Origin: Xanthobacter dioxanivorans
Lineage (GTDB): Bacteria > Pseudomonadota > Alphaproteobacteria > Rhizobiales > Xanthobacteraceae
DNA: 64,000 bases
Assembly: GCF_016807805.1 (NCBI RefSeq)
Contig: NZ_CP063362.1
Span: 5,808,501 to 5,872,500, forward strand
Direction: 5' to 3'
The notes below the pieces were generated by a model, which searched no databases, had not been told where the DNA came from, and saw nothing but the letters and a program-made list of their open reading frames with translations. Positions within the stretch are counted from its first letter, which is position 1. Every line of letters begins with the position of its first letter. The position numbers were made by a program, and so were the translations under genes. Positions 59,847-64,000 of the stretch are shown one piece after another.

Positions 59847-60884
59847 TCAGCCGCGCACCATGCCCACGATGTCCTTCACCTCGCGGATGGTCTGGTCCGC
59901 GATGACCCGCGCCCGGTCGGCGCCGTCGATGAGGATGGCGTCGATGGCGGCGGGATCGGCCATCAGGCGCTGCATCTCGCCGCCGATGGGGCCGAGCTTG
60001 TCCACCGCGAGGTCCACCAGCGCGCCCTTGAAGGCGGAGAACTGGGCGCTGCCGTAGTCCTTCAGCACGTCCGCCTTGGTGCGGTCGGAGAGCGCGGCGA
60101 AGATGCCCACGAGATTGTCCGCCTCGGGCCGGCCCTTCAGGCCCTCCTCCTCGGACGGCAACGGCTCGGGATCGGTCTTGGCCTTGCGCACCTTGGTGGC
60201 GATGGCGTCGCGGTCATCGGTCAGGTTGATGCGGGAGAAGTCGGAGGCGTCCGACTTCGACATCTTCTTGGAGCCGTCGCGCAGGCTCATCACCCGCGTC
60301 GCCGGACCGGCGATGAGCGGCTCGGTGAGCGGGAAATAGCCCTCCCCGTGCCCATAGGCGGCGATGGACGGCGCAAAGTCCGTGTTGAACTTCTGCGCGA
60401 TGTCGCGCGTCAGCTCCAGGTGCTGCTTCTGGTCCTCGCCCACCGGCACGTGGGTGGCGCGGTAGAGCAGGATGTCGGCGGCCATGAGGTCGGGATAGGC
60501 GAACAGGCCCACCGAGACATTCTCGCGGTCCTTGCCGGCCTTCTCCTTGAACTGCGTCATGCGGTTGAGCCAGCCCATGCGGGCGACGCAGTTGAAGACC
60601 CAGGCGAGCTCGGCATGGCCCGACACCTGGCTCTGGTTGAAGACGATGTGGGCGCTCGGGTCGATGCCGCAGGCGATGAAGGCGGCCGTCACCTCGCGGG
60701 TGTGGCGCCTCAGCTCCTCGGGGTCCTGCCAGACGGTGATGGCGTGCAGGTCCACCACGCAATAGATGCAGTCATGGCTCTCCTGCAGCGCCACGAAGCG
60801 CTTGATGGCACCGAGATAATTGCCGAGGTGCAGGTTGCCCGTGGGCTGCACGCCGGAAAACACGCGTTCTGCGACCGCCGCCAT
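59847..60884 (-). CDS. trpS: tryptophanyl-tRNA synthetase
   Basis: 345 residues, a class I aminoacyl-tRNA synthetase of normal bacterial length. The HIGH-type motif is [12 protein letters not shown] (14-25) and KMSKS lies near 204-208 ([11 protein letters not shown]). It charges tRNA-Trp. ATG 60884 follows GGAGG by six bases and begins at [15 protein letters not shown]; an in-frame ATG at 60899 would precede that ribosome site. It lies downstream of murJ on the same strand. Confidence 0.96.
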   Translation of the reverse strand: MAAVAERVFSGVQPTGNLHLGNYLGAIKRFVALQESHDCIYCVVDLHAITVWQDPEELRRHTREVTAAFIACGIDPSAHIVFNQSQVSGHAELAWVFNCVARMGWLNRMTQFKEKAGKDRENVSVGLFAYPDLMAADILLYRATHVPVGEDQKQHLELTRDIAQKFNTDFAPSIAAYGHGEGYFPLTEPLIAGPATRVMSLRDGSKKMSKSDASDFSRINLTDDRDAIATKVRKAKTDPEPLPSEEEGLKGRPEADNLVGIFAALSDRTKADVLKDYGSAQFSAFKGALVDLAVDKLGPIGGEMQRLMADPAAIDAILIDGADRARVIADQTIREVKDIVGMVRG

Positions 60885-60899
60885 GGCGACCTCCAACAA

Positions 60900-60915
60900 G
60901 AGCGGCGCGCCGCTC
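60900..60915. promoter_or_regulatory. perfect 16-bp palindrome upstream of trpS
   Basis: GAGCGGCGCGCCGCTC is a perfect palindrome in the trpS leader, ending just before its GGAGG. It could be an operator, part of the leader RNA, or the last piece of a murJ terminator; no tryptophan-codon leader peptide is apparent. Confidence 0.4.
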
Positions 60916-61091
60916 GAAATGCCTTGCGGCGCCAGCGGGCGCGGCCGGGTTGCCCCGCCCCCGCGTCACCTGCCGCATGGATGGACCCCGGGGCCGCGCC
61001 GCGGCCGAAGCGGGGAAACGATGCGCCGCGTCATGCCACCCGCGGCGGGCCGGCGCAAGGGGAGGCGGAGGCGGGGCGCAGACCCGCCCCT

Positions 61092-62621
61092 TCACCCGGC
61101 GGGCGCGATCTTCGGTAGCAGCCGCTTCAGCAGCAGGGCGGCGCTCCCATAGAGAGCAAGACCGCAGCCGACGAGCCCCGCGAGGCGCAGCGCCCCGGCG
61201 AGCGGGCCCTCCGGCACCGGCCAGGCGGCCGCCAGCGCCGCGACGCCGACGCCCATGGCGAGGCTGGCGGCCAGAAGGCCGGCCCCGAAGGCCAGCACCG
61301 CCGGGGAAAAGCGCAGGGCGCCACGCCGCAGCAGCACCCCGCCGAGCACGAGAATCGAGCCGAGGGCGGACAGCGCCACGGCGCCAGCCGCCGCCTGCGG
61401 CCCGAAGGCGGCGGCCAGCGGCAGCGCCGCGCCGAGGCACAGGGCGAGGGAGGCAAGGGCCACGCGCTCGGCCACGATCACCAGGCCGGACGTGGCGGCG
61501 GTGGCGGAGAGGATGCGCTCCAGCCCCTGCGCCGGCAGCGAGAGCGCCAGCACGCCGAGAAGGGCGCCGGTCAGCTCGGCGTCCTGCGCGTCGAAGCTGC
61601 CGCGCTGGAACAGGGTGGTGACGATGGGATGCGCCAGCACCGCGAGGCCCATGGCCGCCGGCAGGGCGAAGGCGAGAGCGGCGAGCACGGCGCGGCCGGC
61701 CGCCTCGGGCGCCTCGCCCTGCGCCCCCCGCAGCAGCGCCGGCACCAGGACCGCGCCCGCGCTGGCGCCGACGAGGCCGAGGGGCAGGTCCATGAGCCGC
61801 TGGGCATAGTTCATCGCCGCCACCGCGCCGGGGCTGGCGGAGACCGCCGCGGCGACGATGATGAGCCGGAACTGGCTCAGCCCGGCGAACAGCAGCGCCG
61901 GCGACGCCGCGCGCAGGACGCCGAGTGCCCGGCGCCACGGCCAGTTCCCGAGCCCGGCGCCGGCCGATGGCGCGGCCGGGCAGCCCCGCGCCGCGATCCC
62001 CATGAGCACAAGCTGCGCGCCCCCCGCCGCCACCGTGGCGAGGGCGATGGCGAAGGCGGCGGCATCGCTCTCCATCAGCCCGTCGAGCAGCAGCACGGCG
62101 ATGACCGCAAGCACCGTGAGGTTGGCCACCACCGGCGCCAGCGCCGGCAGGAGCACGCGGTGGGCGCCGTTGGCCACGCCGCCGAAGATGGCGGCGAGCC
62201 CCGCCAGCGGCAGGTAGAGCACCGCCACCCGCCCGCACAGCACCGCCACATCGGCCCGCTGCCCGCCCGGCTCGAAACCGGGGGCGAGCAGGCCGATCAC
62301 CTGCGGCATGAACGCCGCCGCGAGAAGGGCGAAGGCGAGCAGCGCGCCGGAGAGCAGGAGCAGGGTGGCGCCGGCGAGGCGGCCGGGCGCGTCGGCGCCG
62401 TCCGCCTCGGCGCGGACCAGGGCCGGAATGAAGGCGAGGTTGAACGCGCCCTCGGCCAGGAGGCGCCGCGCGAGCAGCGGCAGGGCGAGCGCCGCCACCA
62501 GCGCATCCGCGGCAGGACCTGCGCCGAGCACGGCGGCGGTGGCCGCGTCGCGCACGAAGCCGAGCACCCGGGAACCGAGCGTCGCCGCCGAGACGATGGA
62601 GGTGCGGGCGAGAAGGGACAT
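61092..62621 (-). CDS. murJ: lipid II flippase MurJ (MviN)
   Basis: 509 residues, about 14 membrane helices of the MOP superfamily. The N-terminal TLGSRVLGFVRDAATAAVLGAG and the F(N)LAFIPAL segment (AEGAFNLAFIPALVRAEA) are the hallmark of MurJ, as is AMNYAQRLMDLPLGLVG. It flips lipid-linked peptidoglycan precursor across the inner membrane. ATG 62621 starts right at the conserved region; the longer frame to 62819 overlaps yidD and is rejected. trpS follows 207 bases downstream. Confidence 0.94.
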   Translation of the reverse strand: MSLLARTSIVSAATLGSRVLGFVRDAATAAVLGAGPAADALVAALALPLLARRLLAEGAFNLAFIPALVRAEADGADAPGRLAGATLLLLSGALLAFALLAAAFMPQVIGLLAPGFEPGGQRADVAVLCGRVAVLYLPLAGLAAIFGGVANGAHRVLLPALAPVVANLTVLAVIAVLLLDGLMESDAAAFAIALATVAAGGAQLVLMGIAARGCPAAPSAGAGLGNWPWRRALGVLRAASPALLFAGLSQFRLIIVAAAVSASPGAVAAMNYAQRLMDLPLGLVGASAGAVLVPALLRGAQGEAPEAAGRAVLAALAFALPAAMGLAVLAHPIVTTLFQRGSFDAQDAELTGALLGVLALSLPAQGLERILSATAATSGLVIVAERVALASLALCLGAALPLAAAFGPQAAAGAVALSALGSILVLGGVLLRRGALRFSPAVLAFGAGLLAASLAMGVGVAALAAAWPVPEGPLAGALRLAGLVGCGLALYGSAALLLKRLLPKIAPAG

Positions 62622-62748
62622 GGGCGGGATCTGGCGGCGAGGGATCTGGACCCAGCCTATGCCCTGCCGTCGCAGCGCTGTCGATGGCCGCGCGGAGTTT
62701 GGCGGGAACGCGTCGGCGATGCGGGATCGGGGATCCGCCCCCGCCGCT

Positions 62749-63144
62749 CTACCCCTCGCCCTCCGGCGCCCCCGGCATGCGCCAGACGCCGTAGCGCCAC
62801 GGGCGGAACCACCGCGCATCGGCGGGCAGGCACCGGGGCACGGGGTCGTAGCCGTGCCCGCCCCACGGATGGCAGCGGCAGATGCGCGCCGTGGCCATGA
62901 CGCCGCCGGCGAGCGCGCCGTGTCGCATCACCGCCTCCTCGGCATATTCCGAGCAGGTGGGCAGATAGCGGCACTGCCGGCCCATGATGGAGGAGAGGGT
63001 GTAGCGGTAGCCGAGAATGAGAACGCGCAGCGCCTGGCGCGGCAGCCGGCGCGCGCCGGCGATCAGCCCGCCGGCCGCAGCCCCGCCTTGCCCCGCCTCG
63101 CCCCGCCCCGCTTTCTCCCGGTCCGCCGTCTCACGTCCCGCCAT
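62749..63144 (-). CDS. yidD: membrane protein insertion efficiency factor YidD
   Basis: 131 residues, longer than the usual 70-90 because of extensions at both ends. The core [27 protein letters not shown] (quoted in part: [14 protein letters not shown]) and [12 protein letters not shown] contain the conserved Cys residues and the amphipathic helix of the family. It assists YidC-dependent membrane insertion. The usual rpmH-rnpA-yidD-yidC setting is absent here. The N-terminal 30 residues are Gly/Ala/Arg-rich, so a later start is possible. Confidence 0.9.
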   Translation of the reverse strand: MAGRETADREKAGRGEAGQGGAAAGGLIAGARRLPRQALRVLILGYRYTLSSIMGRQCRYLPTCSEYAEEAVMRHGALAGGVMATARICRCHPWGGHGYDPVPRCLPADARWFRPWRYGVWRMPGAPEGEG

Positions 63145-63277
63145 CGCATTGCACCCTCCATGGGTGCCTCACATTTGCCATGCTCGCCGCCGCAGATGGG
63201 ATTACTCTTCCTTCCATTCAAGGTCGGGGCCGTCGGTCCCGGCGACCCGCGCGGCTCCTCCCTTCCGGAGGTGATCC

Positions 63278-63886
63278 ATGACGCACGCTTTTCCCCCTGC
63301 CCCGTCCGGCGATGCCGGCGCCGGCCCCCTGGCGCTGGTGGTGCGCGCGCTGGCCTTCGCGACGCTGCGCCACACGGACCAGCGGCGCAAGGGCCGGCGC
63401 GCCCAGCCGTACGTGAACCACCTCGCCGAGGTCGCCCTTCTGGTGAGCGAGGCCACCGGCGGCGCCGATGGCGCCCTCGTCGCGGCCGCGCTGCTGCACG
63501 ACGTGGTGGAGGACCAGGCGGTCACCGCCGCGGAGATCGAAGCCACCTTCGGCGCGGACGTCGCCGGCCTCGTCATGGAGGTGACCGACGACAAGGCGCT
63601 GGAGCCCGCCGAGCGCAAGCGGCTGCAGGTGGCGCACGCCCCGCACCTTACCGAGCGGGCGAAGCTGCTCAAGCTGGCGGACAAGACCGCCAACCTGCGC
63701 TCGCTGTCGGAAGATCCGCCCGAGGACTGGGGCGTCACCCGCATGCGCGCCTATGTGGAATGGTCGCGCGCCGTGGTCCAGGGCCTGCGCGGGCGTTCAC
63801 CGGCGCTGGAAGCCGCGTTCGATGCGGCGGCGGAGGAAGCCATGGCCGCCATCGATGCCCGCGTGAGCGCGGAGGCGGCAGGCTGA
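63278..63886 (+). CDS. HD-domain hydrolase of the SpoT/MESH1 type
   Basis: 202 residues. Metal ligands of the SpoT-like HD domain are His48 (YVNHLAEVA), His74-Asp75 (ALLHDVVED) and an Asp in KLADKTANLRS. Glu78-Asp79 also match the (p)ppGpp hydrolase signature. There is no synthetase, TGS or ACT domain, so it resembles a small alarmone hydrolase (SAH/MESH1). Hydrolysis of (p)ppGpp or a related nucleotide is inferred, not shown. It carries GGAGG 8-12 bases before ATG 63278. Confidence 0.85.
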   Translation: MTHAFPPAPSGDAGAGPLALVVRALAFATLRHTDQRRKGRRAQPYVNHLAEVALLVSEATGGADGALVAAALLHDVVEDQAVTAAEIEATFGADVAGLVMEVTDDKALEPAERKRLQVAHAPHLTERAKLLKLADKTANLRSLSEDPPEDWGVTRMRAYVEWSRAVVQGLRGRSPALEAAFDAAAEEAMAAIDARVSAEAAG

Positions 63887-63896
63887 GCCCCCTGCT

Positions 63897-64000
63897 CTAC
63901 CCTGCGGCGGCGGCCGGCTCCCCGTCCGCCGCCGCGGCTGCGCGCGCGGCCTCGATCTGCCCGATGGCATCCACCACGGCGTCGAAGGTGAGCATGGTGG
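63897..64000 (-). CDS. 3' end of an unidentified minus-strand reading frame
   Basis: A minus-strand frame enters from the right edge and stops at TAG 63897-63899, ten bases past the convergent HD gene. The last residues read MLTFDAVVDAIGQIEAARA followed by an Ala/Gly-rich tail. The tight convergent spacing suggests a real gene end, but 33 residues are too few to name a family. Confidence 0.4.
   Translation of the reverse strand, partial: TMLTFDAVVDAIGQIEAARAAAAADGEPAAAAG

Overview
The window is a high-GC (roughly two-thirds G+C) chromosomal segment of an alphaproteobacterium. Its gene families, the comF-grxC-nitrilase-DUF1178 order and the dispersed intergenic repeats suggest Rhizobiales/Hyphomicrobiales. 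A Xanthobacteraceae member (Azorhizobium, Xanthobacter or Ancylobacter type) is the best guess; this is inference, with no 16S or marker comparison. I see no tRNA, rRNA, CRISPR array, insertion sequence or phage gene.

Layout. 1-397: 3' end of a glycogen-debranching-type enzyme. 419-10725: redox, stress and efflux genes (FAD monooxygenase, CPA1 antiporter, receiver-only regulator, Dps, peroxiredoxin, DsbA-like protein, alpha/beta hydrolase, EmrAB-like efflux pair). 11137-16828: AraC regulator, YdeP-type molybdoenzyme and cyanide-insensitive bd oxidase CioAB, tightly packed. 16896-23691: LysR regulator, a 1714-residue kinase-like/AAA/TPR/GAF/histidine-kinase fusion whose Ser/Thr kinase domain has lost its catalytic residues, and a 63-residue protein. 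23755-25032: serA.

25318-45559 is a catabolic locus, nearly all on the minus strand. It holds a RidA protein, an alpha/beta hydrolase, a complete branched-chain-type ABC importer (LivFGMHK), two paralogous ferritin-like diiron proteins, a GntR regulator with a divergent dihydroxyacetone kinase, a cyanuric-acid/barbiturate-type ring-opening amidohydrolase, a TRZ/ATZ-type amidohydrolase, an NMT1/THI5-type ABC importer with two binding proteins, an allantoinase/dihydropyrimidinase-type hydrolase, an SDR and an isochorismatase-type cysteine hydrolase. A divergent LysR gene follows. The enzyme classes resemble the Rut pyrimidine pathway (RutB, RutC and RutD fold types), but no RutA-type flavin monooxygenase is present; a diiron pair occupies the oxygenase slot. 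I infer an uncharacterised N-heterocycle degradation pathway, and this is the most interesting part of the window.

46846-53835: an Old Yellow Enzyme gene broken by two one-base C-run contractions, then an ABC importer feeding a UbiD decarboxylase, with its UbiX prenyl-FMN synthase and a TIGR02444 protein between them. 53876-56451: housekeeping genes (DUF1178, nitrilase-like, glutaredoxin, ComF). 56538-59517: copper ATPase and divergent CsoR with two G-tract operators. 59847-63886: trpS, murJ, yidD and a SpoT-type HD hydrolase. The window ends in the 3' tip of an unidentified minus-strand reading frame.
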